Source: JAIEPT01 sp038217425
GTDB taxonomy: Bacteria > Planctomycetota > Planctomycetia > Gemmatales > Gemmataceae
Reading direction: 5' to 3'
Assembly (NCBI GenBank): GCA_038217425.1
Contig: JBBQPM010000027.1
Location: 1-52,007 of the forward strand
DNA length: 52,007 bases
Shown: positions 1-7,880 of the stretch, piece after piece
How the letters are laid out: each line of letters begins with the position of its first letter
How positions within the stretch are numbered: the first letter of the stretch is position 1
Notes under the pieces: generated by a model
Databases searched by the model: none
What the model saw: only the letters and a program-made list of their open reading frames with translations
Told to the model about the DNA's origin: nothing
Translations under genes and position numbers: made by a program

Positions 1-66
1 CAACGCTTCAAGACACTCGCTGGAGTCTTCCATGACTCTGACCCCGAAGGAAAATGATCGACACGC

Positions 67-420
67 CTACCATCTTCCTCTTTTCGCTCTTCCCAGAAAA
101 GAGCAGCTGACGGGTAAGCGAAGTGTTGCCGCTCGCCTAAACAACTCATCGGCATCGGGACCATAGAGATAAAGCGTGTACTGCCCCTCTCCAACATCGT
201 GGCCATCGAACTCGCCGACTTTCGCCTCTGCGACGATCTCGCGAAGATCATCGGCAACGCCCCCGAGAACCTCAAGCTCCCATGCTGAGCCGAAGCCGGC
301 ATTGGAAAGCGGGAAGTAAACGAGAACGGCTTGCTCCACGACGCGCCTTTCGTTTTCGCGTTTCCCACGTTCCAGGCTTGCGCAAAATAACGAATAACGG
401 ACCTTGCGCAGCAGCCGCAC
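67..420 (-). CDS. Small protein of unknown function, altered N-terminus
   Basis: This 117-residue frame opens with GTG at 420. From about residue 27 it reads like a real compact protein: a hydrophobic strand (VLVYFPLSN), an acidic helix and a conserved-looking segment (VGEFDGHDVGEGQYTLYLYG), then a final helix. I recall uncharacterised bacterial proteins of about 80-90 residues with this FPLS / GEFDG / YGPDAD pattern, but cannot name a family. The first 26 residues are arginine-rich and do not fit, so the original start may be lost or lie near 345. No partner gene is visible because the window begins just downstream of the stop codon. Confidence 0.5.
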   Translation of the reverse strand: MRLLRKVRYSLFCASLERGKRENERRVVEQAVLVYFPLSNAGFGSAWELEVLGGVADDLREIVAEAKVGEFDGHDVGEGQYTLYLYGPDADELFRRAATLRLPVSCSFLGRAKRGRW

Positions 421-563
421 ATGCGTCCCGCGGACTCTTGACCCCTCGGCCGCCCTTGGTCAGCTTCCGCATCGGCCTTTACCATCATGGCCTGCCGACA
501 TGCTACGCCTCGCCGCAAATTCCGTCAACGGAAAACATGCCTGTCCCTTCCAGAGGCTCGGCC

Positions 564-680
564 TCACACCGCCCCGCGGGCCTTGGCGTAGACCAACTCC
601 AGCGACTTCTTGACCAGGGCCTCGATGTCGATTTGGCCGACCTTCGCCAGGAAGGCCCGCTCGGGAAAAACGTAGAGTCG
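564..680 (-). pseudogene. C-terminal gene fragment downstream of the group II intron
   Basis: On the minus strand the last 38 or so codons before the TGA at 564 read like the end of a real protein (RLYVFPERAFLAKVGQIDIE, then a lysine-rich helix). The frame runs back into the group II intron, so no start belongs to it. I do not recognise the parent protein. It may be the 3' part of a gene broken by past insertion, or a chance frame. The surrounding 421-690 stretch shows nothing else that looks coding. Confidence 0.25.
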
Positions 681-689
681 AGAGGTGGC

Positions 690-1442
690 GCGGCGGTTTA
701 GGCGGCGGGATTTCCGTGTACCGGGGTTTCCCCTGCGTGGCTCAGTCCCGCACGCCGTGCTCCGTTTCCACCTCCCGCTCATCGAACCGGACGTGCGGAT
801 TTACCGCATCCGGCTCTCCGACGGGATTCGGACATCGAGCCCACGGAGGCGAAACTCCTTCGCTCGACGCCTTGACCATTCCACGACGCTTGGCGTTCTG
901 TTCGGAGGTTTTAGACAACATGGTCACTCTCCGAGCCCTTGTCGCTTCCCGATCTCTCCCGAAGCAAGGCCCCTTCCCTCCGCCAGAGTTACCTGGCCTC
1001 GACGGTACTATGGGCCTCTCCGACTCCCCACGCGGCCCGGCCTGTCCCTCGCGGGCGTCCGGTTTCGGGCGAATGATTCGCGGCACGCGCCTTCACCGCA
1101 TGGGGTCTCCCGTGTTGCGATGGTCTTCTTGCTCGGACATGCCGTCGTCATTACCCCGGTGGGATCGCAGGCGGCTACTGTTGCTCGCCGGTGAGTTCTG
1201 CGACCGCGGCCTTCCCCATCCCTTTGCTGGGTCGGCTCCCACATTACCTGTTTCGAGGCCTGCTCGACGTTCACTCACGTTACGGCCTGTCGGCTCGCGG
1301 AGTCGCCCAAGGCGACCCTCTCCATCGAAGGCTTCAGCCGCCGCGTTGCCGCGACGACTGCTCCGATTGCTTCCGGCTGGAGCAACACCCTTGCCGGACG
1401 GGATTCTCACCCGCTGAAGACCACCACCTTTTCACGGCGCAC
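690..1442 (-). mobile_element. Group II intron without a reverse transcriptase (ORF-less ribozyme)
   Basis: Read on the minus strand, the element begins at 1442 with GTGCGCC, the usual bacterial group II 5' end. It continues with a structured leader containing GGGTGAGAATCCCG, typical of the domain I region. It ends just after a clear domain V at 784-816. Intact introns carry a reverse transcriptase/maturase of about 400-500 codons in domain IV. Here only a short frame (ATG at 921, stop at 742) separates the 5' ribozyme half from domain V, so the maturase is absent. The total is about 750 nt. The 3' boundary was not resolved and is placed only roughly. Splicing would need a maturase supplied in trans. 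The 5' end lies four bases from the GGTCAGGTT palindrome at 1447-1480. Confidence 0.75.
784..816 (-). ncRNA. Group II intron domain V
   Basis: The minus strand folds into the catalytic hairpin. The 8-bp lower stem pairs GAGCCGGA with TCCGGTTC, including one G-U pair, and contains the catalytic AGC triad. A two-base CG bulge follows, then an upper stem TGCGG/CCGCA. The apical loop is TAAAT instead of the usual GNRA-type loop, so the domain is 33 nt rather than 34. The short loop suggests slight decay or a loop variant. Confidence 0.75.
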
Positions 1443-1446
1443 AAAG

Positions 1447-1480
1447 GGGTCAGGTTAAAATTTTGAATTTAACCTGACCC
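1447..1480. repeat. GGTCAGGTT palindrome with T-tract
   Basis: Two 13-bp arms, GGGTCAGGTTAAA (1447-1459) and TTTAACCTGACCC (1468-1480), are perfect inverted copies around an 8-nt loop. On the plus strand a run of seven T residues follows, which makes a textbook intrinsic-terminator shape. Related GGTCAGGTT / AACCTGACC copies occur at 35483-35564 and 38299-38347, so this is a dispersed repeat family, of the kind often linked to REP-type elements, rather than only a terminator. Confidence 0.75.
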
Positions 1481-1555
1481 TTTTTTTCTTCCTGATTTTC
1501 CTTGACCCTTTTCTTTCCCGCTCGTTTCAGTGGTCGCCTTCCGCGTTCGGCAAAG

Positions 1556-1795
1556 TTAGATGCCGTCACGACGACGCCGCAACGCCCATTGTTCGCCCAG
1601 GTATTCCGCCATAGCGATTAGAGTCTCGCTAGTTACCGGCTGCCCAATCTCCCACCCAAAATGCTCCCGAAGTTCCGCCTTTCCGCGTGCATAGCCGACG
1701 TGGCAGTGAGTCAGCGCGCCACATATCGCCATTACTCGCTCAGGAATAGGCGAGTTTGGATCTTTGATCTTCTTGAGCCTGCTCGGAAATCCCAT
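1556..1795 (-). CDS. Small hypothetical protein (79 aa)
   Basis: This compact frame starts with ATG at 1795 and has plausible composition: a basic N-terminus, a segment with Cys and paired His (ICGALTHCHVGYARG), a helix with GWEIGQPVTSETLIAMAEYL, and a basic tail. I do not recognise a family. It follows the aat gene on the same strand, about 100 nt away, with no strong ribosome binding site. It could be a real small gene or a remnant, because it lies in a repeat-rich border region. Confidence 0.45.
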   Translation of the reverse strand: MGFPSRLKKIKDPNSPIPERVMAICGALTHCHVGYARGKAELREHFGWEIGQPVTSETLIAMAEYLGEQWALRRRRDGI

Positions 1796-1892
1796 GGCAC
1801 CCTATCGCCAACCATCCCCTGTGCCGGCCGCTCCCGAGACCCCTTGCGGCAACGCGGAGAAAATAAAAAGGGGGGAAATCAAAGGAGTCAAG

Positions 1893-2543
1893 TCAGATAC
1901 CGGGGGACTTACGTCCCCGGCTCGACTCGATCCACGTCACGGGTAACTTGAGTGCTTGCCGGAGGCGTCGAAGATATTCTTTCCGCGCGATCTCGCTTGC
2001 TCCCAAACTTTGCGTGTGCTCGTTGAGGAACTGCACGTCGAAGAGGGCGTAGCCGCGTGCGTTCAGATGTTCGACGAGATAGGCGAGGGCAACCTTGCTG
2101 GCATCGCTGACGGTGTGGAACATCGATTCGCCGGCGAAGAAGCCGCCGATGGCGATGCCGTAGACGCCTCCCGCGAGGGCGCCGTCGTGCCAGATTTCGA
2201 CGCTGTGGGCGTGGCCCAGTTCGAACATCTTCTCATAGGCGGCGATCACGCTCTCGGTGATCCAGGTTCCCTCCTCACGTACGGCGCAGCCGCGAATGAC
2301 CCCGGCAAAGTCTCGATCGAGCGTGCCCTGAAATTTCCCGGAGCGCAGGGTGCGCGCCAGGCGGCGCGAGATGCGGAACTGGTCGAGTTCGAAGATGCCG
2401 CGCGGATCGGGCGACCACCACAAGATCGGCGTGTCGTCGTTGAACCAGGGGAAGACGCCGGTGCGGTAGGCACGCAGGAGAGAGGCGGGGGAGAGATCGC
2501 CGCCGATGGCGACCAGGCCGTCCATTTCGTCGTCGGCGGGCAT
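1893..2543 (-). CDS. aat: Leucyl/phenylalanyl-tRNA-protein transferase
   Basis: Aat transfers Leu or Phe from aminoacyl-tRNA to N-terminal Arg or Lys of proteins, creating N-degrons for ClpS/ClpAP in the cytoplasm. The family signature is clear: GLVAIGGDLSPASLLRAYRT, then GVFPWF, ILWWSPDPR, the catalytic-domain run GGVYGIAIGGFFAGESMF, and LFDVQFLNEHTQSLGA. Its 216 residues are slightly short of the E. coli protein (about 234). The missing part is the poorly conserved N-terminus before the GGDLS motif, so translation could begin at a non-ATG codon further upstream. The ATG at 2543 lies 8 nt after the stop of the duplicated peptidase fragment, and no strong ribosome binding site is seen. Confidence 0.93.
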   Translation of the reverse strand: MPADDEMDGLVAIGGDLSPASLLRAYRTGVFPWFNDDTPILWWSPDPRGIFELDQFRISRRLARTLRSGKFQGTLDRDFAGVIRGCAVREEGTWITESVIAAYEKMFELGHAHSVEIWHDGALAGGVYGIAIGGFFAGESMFHTVSDASKVALAYLVEHLNARGYALFDVQFLNEHTQSLGASEIARKEYLRRLRQALKLPVTWIESSRGRKSPGI

Positions 2544-2550
2544 ATGCGTC

Positions 2551-2709
2551 TCACGAAAGAGCCAGGGCCTCGGCGAGTCGGCAGGCGCGGTGGAAGGTCG
2601 GCAGATCGACGACCTCGGCGGCGGTGTGGACGTAGCGTTGGCCGCCGCCGATGGTAATGGTCGGGATGCCGTGGGCGATGGATTTGTGGAAGGAACGTAA
2701 AACGTTCAT
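2551..2709 (-). pseudogene. Duplicated 3' end of the M20 peptidase gene
   Basis: The frame from ATG 2709 to TGA 2551 encodes 52 residues. The last 41 (from AHGIPTITIGGG to LAEALALS) match the C-terminus of the full peptidase at 3428-4582 exactly. At the DNA level the copies (2545-2680 and 3424-3560) differ at roughly ten positions, and every coding difference I checked is a silent third-base change. The first 10 residues (MNVLRSFHKS) are unrelated. The ATG overlaps the stop of the preceding secreted-protein gene (TGATG). A 52-residue piece with one metal ligand (His) cannot be a peptidase, so I call it a remnant. Confidence 0.8.
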
Positions 2710-3230
2710 CAATCGTTCGTGATAATTGGCTCGGCCTTTTTGGGCAGCTTTAGAGTCGCCGGCAGCTTCGGCAAAAATAGAGTGCGCGCCGTTTCGGATT
2801 CAAGGTTATTCCCCTCAAGGAATTTCCAAGTCTTCCCCGAGTCTTTCGAAATACCGAGCATATAGCCGTTCAACACTCCTGTGGCTTTCGGAAATCTCAC
2901 CTGCGTCGTGGTAGGTACAACCAAGAATGAATTCTCGCCTTCATGATGAAGTTCCCCGGGCTCGCCGACTTTGAGCGATATGATTTTCATGCCTTCATTT
3001 TCCCCTCGCTGAATTCCGGACTGGATGATCTTGATGATTTTCTCTCGACCGCCAGCTGCCGCCACAAGCTTATCAAACGTTCGATCCACAACTTTGTCGT
3101 AATGGCGAGCCATCATCGCCTCCGACAGTTCTTCGGCAACGCGTTTCGCAGCCGCGGCTTTGACAGCATCATCCGCGCGGGCGGAAGTCATTGCGAATAA
3201 CAGAGCAAAAATTGAGACGATTCGGAACAT
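2709..3230 (-). CDS. Secreted protein of unknown function (173 aa)
   Basis: The chosen start is ATG 3230, preceded by GAGGTG at good spacing. It gives a classic signal peptide (MFRIVSIFALLFAMTSARA, cleavage before DD). The longer upstream frame to 3461 looks non-coding. The mature protein is helical at first (KRVAEELSEAMMARHYDKVV), then has strands and a segment DSGKTWKFLEGNN typical of extracellular beta domains. No enzymatic motif is visible. The gene and its 5' flank are richer in A+T than the neighbours and sit exactly between the two copies of the peptidase 3' end, so it was probably brought in by the same rearrangement. Confidence 0.75.
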   Translation of the reverse strand: MFRIVSIFALLFAMTSARADDAVKAAAAKRVAEELSEAMMARHYDKVVDRTFDKLVAAAGGREKIIKIIQSGIQRGENEGMKIISLKVGEPGELHHEGENSFLVVPTTTQVRFPKATGVLNGYMLGISKDSGKTWKFLEGNNLESETARTLFLPKLPATLKLPKKAEPIITND

Positions 3231-3427
3231 ACTAGCACCTCGTTTAAGGAACCTTCCACTGAAAGTAGTCGCCGTTTTTACGATATTTCGCGTGTTTTTT
3301 CTGTAGAGCCAGGCAAGACTCTCTGCCGCTAAACCGCCATCAATAAAATTCAAGTATAAAGTCGCCGACGCCCCCCTTATCTTCTCGTTTGTAAATCGTG
3401 AGGAATGATTCTGCTGATGGATGCGTC

Positions 3428-4582
3428 TCACGAAAGAGCCAAGGCCTCGGCGAGTCGGCACGCCCGGTGAAACGTGGGCAGATCGACGACCTCGGCGGCG
3501 GTGTGGACGTAGCGCTGCCCGCCGCCGATGGTGATGGTCGGGATGCCGTGGGCGACGGTCCAGCTGGCGTCCATGCCGCCGTCGTTGTCGACGCAGCGCG
3601 GCTTCATGCCGAGCGCGGCGGCACAGGCAAGGGCCTGCTGCACGACGGGCTCATGTTCTTCGATACGAAATGATTCGTAGGTGGGTCCAGGGCCGAAGCG
3701 AACGTTGCCGGTTCGGCCCTGGCGATTGGTGCGGGCGCGGGCGGCGTCTTCGAAGGCGGTTTGCCAGGCGCGGATGATGGTTTGACGGAAGGCGCGGTCG
3801 TAGGAGCGCGCCTCGGCGAGGATGTGGATTTGCGGCATGACGACGTTGCTGCCCTGGCCGCCGCGGAGGATGCCGAGGTTGGCTTTGCCGACGCCGCCGT
3901 CGCGCTGGATGGCGCCGTGCCAGCCGTCGCGCGAGAGTTGACTGAGGGCGTCGGAGGCGATGAGGGCGGCGGAGACGCCGTCCTCGGGATTGAGCCCGGA
4001 GTGCGCGGGGATGCCGTCGATGTCGATGGTGAAGCGGCGCGTGCCGATGACGGCGGTGACGAACTCGTCCGCACCCTCGCCGTCGAAGTTGTACCCGAGC
4101 GTTGGACGCGGATCGCCCAGCGCGGCCACGTCGAGCCCGCGGGCGCCGACGAGGCCGACCTCTTCCTGCACGAAAAAGACGAGCGTCGTCGGCGCGTGGT
4201 CGGGCTGCCGCGCCAGCGTGCGCGCGACGTGCAGGAGAATGGCGCAGCCGGTGCGGTTGTCTCCCCCCAGCGCGCAGTCGGGGGCGTCGTTGACAATGCG
4301 GTCGTCGTCGACGCGCGGTTTGGCGCCGACGCAGAGCGGCACGGTGTCCATGTGGGCGCTGAACATCCGCCGGGGCCCTCGGCCATGGCCGTCCAGGCGA
4401 ACGATGAGATTGCCGACCGTGCCGCCGTACTCGGACTGCTGCTGGGCCTGATCGAAGGTTACGTCGGCAACGCCGTGGCGACGCAGCAGCGTGACGAGGC
4501 GCTCGGCGACGGCCCGTTCCTGTCCGGGGGGACCGGGGATCGCGAGCAGTTCGAGCAGATCGTCGAGCGGCGTATCGGCCAT
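3428..4582 (-). CDS. M20-family metallopeptidase (tripeptidase-like)
   Basis: This is a zinc aminopeptidase/deacylase of the M20 clan, closest in layout to PepT-like peptidases, acting on short peptides in the cytoplasm. The expected di-zinc ligands are visible: His77 and Asp79 (HMDTVP), Asp108 (GGDNRTG), the catalytic pair Glu140-Glu141 (QEEVG), Asp167 (NFDGEG) and His360 (RYVHTAAE). The inserted dimerisation domain spans about residues 178-290. Its 384 residues match the family. The start ATG 4582 lies 3 nt after the stop of the threonine synthase gene, so the two are co-transcribed. Its last 41 codons are duplicated downstream at 2551-2709. Confidence 0.92.
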   Translation of the reverse strand: MADTPLDDLLELLAIPGPPGQERAVAERLVTLLRRHGVADVTFDQAQQQSEYGGTVGNLIVRLDGHGRGPRRMFSAHMDTVPLCVGAKPRVDDDRIVNDAPDCALGGDNRTGCAILLHVARTLARQPDHAPTTLVFFVQEEVGLVGARGLDVAALGDPRPTLGYNFDGEGADEFVTAVIGTRRFTIDIDGIPAHSGLNPEDGVSAALIASDALSQLSRDGWHGAIQRDGGVGKANLGILRGGQGSNVVMPQIHILAEARSYDRAFRQTIIRAWQTAFEDAARARTNRQGRTGNVRFGPGPTYESFRIEEHEPVVQQALACAAALGMKPRCVDNDGGMDASWTVAHGIPTITIGGGQRYVHTAAEVVDLPTFHRACRLAEALALS

Positions 4583-4585
4583 GGT

Positions 4586-5668
4586 TCACTCGCGGCGCGT
4601 TTCGAGTTCGCTGACATCAATGAGCGGGCACGAGACGTCTTGAATCATGCGTTCGACGGAAGCCGGGTCTTTGAAACCGGAGCCGGTGAGCAGGCAGACG
4701 ACGTGGGCGCCCGGCGCGATCTCGCCATTCGCTGCGGCCTTGAGCGCGCCGGCGATGGGGACGACGCCCGCGGGTTCGCAGAAGATCCCTTCTTCGCGGG
4801 CCAGGCGTTTCTGAATCGCCCAGACGTCTTCGTCGCGGACGAGATGGCCGTTGCCGCCCGTGCGCCGCGTCGCCTGGATGACCGCGTCGCCGTCGACGAT
4901 CGTCGGCACCTGCAGGCCGCTGACGCGCGTGGTGCATTCGACCTCGCGCGACCGCTCGGCGCCGGAGCGAATGGCGCCGGCGATGGTGTCGTTCCCCTCG
5001 GGTTGCACGCACTCGACGCGCGGCAAACGCCCGATCTGGCCCGCATCGTGCAACTGGAAGAACCCTTGCGCTACCGCGAGCACGAGCCCGCCGCCCCCTG
5101 CCTGGCAGAAAACGTGATCGATGGCGCCCGAGCGCTGGGCCGCGAGTTCGTAGCTGAGCGAGCGGACGCCCGACATGCCGACGGGGCTGTAGCGAAAGCC
5201 GGAGATTTGCATCTGGGCCTGCGGATGTCGTCCCAGGCGCGTGAGGGTTTCATAAACGCGATTGGTGACGTCGACGGAGATGCCGAAACCGCGGACGCGG
5301 AAGATCTTGGCGCCGTAGGCGAGCATCTGCGAGAGCTTGCCGAGCGGCGCCCCTTCGACGATGGCGATCTCGCAGGCGATGCCGGCGGCGGCGCAGTAGG
5401 CCGCGAGCGAGGCGCCGGTGTTGCCGCTGGACGTCGCGATGCAGCGGGTTTTGCCGCGGGCGACCATGTCGGAGATGGCGACGCAGGCGAAGCGGTCTTT
5501 GTACGAACCGGTCGGATTGCAGAACTCGAGCTTGAACCAGAGATTCTCGAGCCCCGCCCTGGGCCCGAGACTGCGCGACCGCACGAGCGGCGTGTCGCCT
5601 TCGCCGAGCGTGAGACGGGCGGCCTCGGGGACCGGATCGAACGCGCGTTCGTACTTCCACATCGACAT
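4586..5668 (-). CDS. thrC: Threonine synthase
   Basis: This PLP enzyme converts O-phosphohomoserine to threonine. With the start at ATG 5668 (GGAG eight bases upstream) it has 360 residues. The PLP lysine is Lys57 in NPTGSYKDR, the cofactor-binding turn is SSGNTG (80-85), the phosphate loop is QAGGGG, and the C-terminal LTGSGFKD is typical. The N-terminal GEGDTPLVRS also fits threonine synthase better than threonine dehydratase, although the fold is shared. A longer frame up to 5740 would read through half of a palindromic repeat and is rejected. It is transcribed after larC and just before the M20 peptidase. Confidence 0.88.
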   Translation of the reverse strand: MSMWKYERAFDPVPEAARLTLGEGDTPLVRSRSLGPRAGLENLWFKLEFCNPTGSYKDRFACVAISDMVARGKTRCIATSSGNTGASLAAYCAAAGIACEIAIVEGAPLGKLSQMLAYGAKIFRVRGFGISVDVTNRVYETLTRLGRHPQAQMQISGFRYSPVGMSGVRSLSYELAAQRSGAIDHVFCQAGGGGLVLAVAQGFFQLHDAGQIGRLPRVECVQPEGNDTIAGAIRSGAERSREVECTTRVSGLQVPTIVDGDAVIQATRRTGGNGHLVRDEDVWAIQKRLAREEGIFCEPAGVVPIAGALKAAANGEIAPGAHVVCLLTGSGFKDPASVERMIQDVSCPLIDVSELETRRE

Positions 5669-5692
5669 CGAAATAACTCCCGTAAGCCCCGT

Positions 5693-5765
5693 GGGTGAGG
5701 TACTCCGAACCCCGGGGATAAACACTTGCAAACGATGCATCCCAGGGGTTCGGAGTACCTCACCC
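5693..5765. repeat. Palindromic repeat overlapping the larC stop
   Basis: Arms of 21 bp at 5693-5713 (GGGTGAGGTACTCCGAACCC plus C) and 5745-5765 are perfect inverted copies separated by a 31-nt loop. The right arm covers the last codons and the TGA of larC. The hairpin lies between larC and thrC and could weaken read-through or protect the mRNA 3' end. There is no T-tract on either side. Confidence 0.85.
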
Positions 5766-6953
5766 GCTGGGCTTGGCGTTCATCAATTGCCACGCCGCCA
5801 GCGCCTGCTGATACACCTCGCGCAGCGGCACCCCGTGCGTCCGCGCCAGCCGGGCACACGCCTCGTACTCCGGCGTGAACGTCGGCTTCTCGCCCTGGAG
5901 CCAGCCGAGCTTGCCTTGCACCGGGCCCCACGGCGTCGTCGCTTCTGCCTGGGCGCGATGCAGTTTGTGCCGCTGCGCCGGGAATCGGCGAATGCCGAAA
6001 GTGCCCGTTTCGCGGAAGACGATCGTCTCCAGTTGGATCACCTTGTCGGTCGGCGCGAGCACGGTGAGCAGCACGCCGGGCCGATTCTTCTTCATGGCAA
6101 GCGCCGACGTGGTGACGTCGAGTGCGCCGGCATCGAAGAGCTGTTCCTGACAGTACCCGACGATCTCCGCGGGGACGTCGTCGAGATTCGTCTCCAGGAT
6201 CCAGATCTGATCGACGTCGGCGCCCAGGACCGCGGAATCCTCGGCCGTACCGAGAAAGAGGCGTAAGACGTTGGGGTGATCGGGAAATTCCTTACGCCCG
6301 GCGCCGAGCCCGATGCGGTCGATCGTCATGGCCGGCTGCTCGATCCACTGCTGCACGACGGTGGTGAGAATGGCGGCGCCGGTCGGCGTCGTCAGCTCCG
6401 CTTCGACGGCATTGGCACGCAACGGAACGCCGCGCAGCAGCTCGGCCGTCGCGGGAGTCGGGATCGGCATGAGGCCATGGGCGCAGCGTACGGTTCCCTG
6501 CCCCGTGGGGACCGCGCCGCTGGTGAAGCGCTCGACGCCCAGCAAGTCGAGCCCGATGGCGGCGCCGGCGATGTCGGCGATGCTGTCCAGGGCGCCGACC
6601 TCGTGGAAGTGAACCTTCTCGATCGGCATGCCATGCACCGTCGCCTCGGCCTGGGCGAGGCGTCGAAAGATGCTGAGGGCGAGTTCGCGCTGCCGAGGCG
6701 TGAGTTCTCCGCGGGCCAGGATCGCTTCCACGTCGGGCAGATAGCGTGCCTCTTCTTCGACCGGCGCGTCGACGAACACAGCGGTGGCGGCGAAGCCTCC
6801 CTTGCGGACCTTCTCGACCTCGATCTCGATCGGCAGGCCCAGCGAACGGATGCCGGCGAGGACCGGTTCCTGCGGCACGCCGACGTCGAACAGGGCGGCG
6901 AGAGTCATGTCGCCGCTGATGCCGCTGAAGCAGTCGAAATGCGCGATTTTCAT
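5760..6953 (-). CDS. larC: Nickel insertion protein LarC
   Basis: LarC inserts nickel into pyridinium-3,5-bisthiocarboxylic acid mononucleotide to finish the nickel-pincer cofactor of lactate racemase and relatives. The N-terminus MKIAHFDCFSGISGDMTL is diagnostic. The His-containing segment VHFHEVGALDSIADI, the region VPTGQGTVRCAHGLMPIPTP and the C-terminal half (ETNLDDVPAEIVGY, MKKNRPGVLLTVL) are all present. Its 397 residues form one uninterrupted frame, whereas in Lactobacillus plantarum larC is expressed by a programmed frameshift. Neither larB, larE nor larA is in the window, so the other cofactor genes must lie elsewhere. Confidence 0.93.
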   Translation of the reverse strand: MKIAHFDCFSGISGDMTLAALFDVGVPQEPVLAGIRSLGLPIEIEVEKVRKGGFAATAVFVDAPVEEEARYLPDVEAILARGELTPRQRELALSIFRRLAQAEATVHGMPIEKVHFHEVGALDSIADIAGAAIGLDLLGVERFTSGAVPTGQGTVRCAHGLMPIPTPATAELLRGVPLRANAVEAELTTPTGAAILTTVVQQWIEQPAMTIDRIGLGAGRKEFPDHPNVLRLFLGTAEDSAVLGADVDQIWILETNLDDVPAEIVGYCQEQLFDAGALDVTTSALAMKKNRPGVLLTVLAPTDKVIQLETIVFRETGTFGIRRFPAQRHKLHRAQAEATTPWGPVQGKLGWLQGEKPTFTPEYEACARLARTHGVPLREVYQQALAAWQLMNAKPSG

Positions 6954-7010
6954 GAGCGGTCTCGCGGTGGGGGCGTGGGCTCTGGTTCCCGATTTTTGTG
7001 TGCGTCGACC

Positions 7011-7038
7011 TTGGCCATCCCTCTAATGATGCTATAGA
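7011..7038 (+). promoter_or_regulatory. Possible sigma-70-type promoter for the SDR gene
   Basis: TTGGCC (7011-7016) and TATAGA (7033-7038) are separated by 16 bp, with the SDR start 39 bp after the -10 box. The -10 element is good and the -35 element weak. It lies in the divergent spacer between larC and the SDR gene. Confidence 0.35.
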
Positions 7039-7077
7039 AACCACCGGGCGGAACGAACCATATTCCAGGATCTGTCC

Positions 7078-7869
7078 ATGAGCTTCGCCAATCAAGTCGC
7101 GATCATCACCGGCGCGTCCAGCGGCATCGGCTGGGAAGTCGCCAAGGCCCTCGCCAGGGAAGGCTGTCATGTCGGCCTCATCGCGCGCCGCAAGGATCGA
7201 CTCGACGCGCTGGCAGGCGAGTGCCGAGCCCTCGGCGTCAAGGCGGAGGTCCAGGCCGCGGACGTCAGCGAACGACCTCAGACCGTCGCCGCCATGCACG
7301 CGTTGCGCGATCGGCTCGGGCCTGTCGATCTGCTCATCGCCAACTCGGGCGTGGGCCTCCCCACGATGCTCGAGCCGATGAACATGGACGTCGTCGACAA
7401 CATGATCAAGGTGAACTTCCTGGGCGTGGTCTACGCGCTCGAAGGCGTACTCCCGGAGATGCTCAAACGAGGCAAGGGGCACGTCGTCGCCATCTCGAGC
7501 CTGGCGTCGTACAAGGGGCTGCCCGGCGAATCGGGCTACTGCGCCAGCAAGGCGGCGGTCAACATGTACATGGAAGGGCTGCAGATTCAGCTTCGGCAAC
7601 GCGGGCTTTATGCGACCACGATCTGCCCCGGGTTCGTGGAGACGCCGATGACGGCGATCAACACGTTCAAGATGCCGTGGGTGATGAATGCGGAGAAAGC
7701 CGCACGGTATGTCTTGTACGGGATTCGCAAGAAGAAGCGGGTCTACAATTTCCCCTGGCAGACGACGCTCTTGATGAAGGTGACGCGCTGGATGCCGGAC
7801 TTCGTGGTGAAGTGGGCGCTCAAGGACATCACCATCGACAAACCGAAGTCGACGCTCCCGGTACCGTGA
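7078..7869 (+). CDS. Short-chain dehydrogenase/reductase
   Basis: This is a classical SDR NAD(P)-dependent oxidoreductase of 263 residues. The glycine-rich cofactor motif TGASSGIG is at 11-18. LIARRKDR after strand 2 has the basic pattern that favours NADP(H). The NSG motif is near 89-91, and the active-site triad is Ser141, Tyr154 and Lys158 (YCASK). The substrate cannot be read from sequence. The C-terminal extension (LLMKVTRWMPDFVVKW) is hydrophobic and basic, as in membrane-associated SDRs acting on lipids or retinoid-like substrates. The stop is 11 nt from the preferred start of the next gene, or overlaps a GTG alternative start. Confidence 0.92.
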   Translation: MSFANQVAIITGASSGIGWEVAKALAREGCHVGLIARRKDRLDALAGECRALGVKAEVQAADVSERPQTVAAMHALRDRLGPVDLLIANSGVGLPTMLEPMNMDVVDNMIKVNFLGVVYALEGVLPEMLKRGKGHVVAISSLASYKGLPGESGYCASKAAVNMYMEGLQIQLRQRGLYATTICPGFVETPMTAINTFKMPWVMNAEKAARYVLYGIRKKKRVYNFPWQTTLLMKVTRWMPDFVVKWALKDITIDKPKSTLPVP

Positions 7870-7880
7870 GTGAGGCCGCC

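Noticed and set aside
685..1466. Plus-strand protein-coding frames of 91-233 codons
   Set aside because: They are frames opposite the group II intron. The region has RNA-type structure and a domain V on the minus strand.
3761..5698. 645-codon open frame on the plus strand
   Set aside because: It lies opposite the peptidase and threonine synthase genes, both with complete catalytic motifs. Its Ala/Asp/Gly/Arg/Val-rich product has no domain, as expected for an antisense frame in GC-rich DNA.
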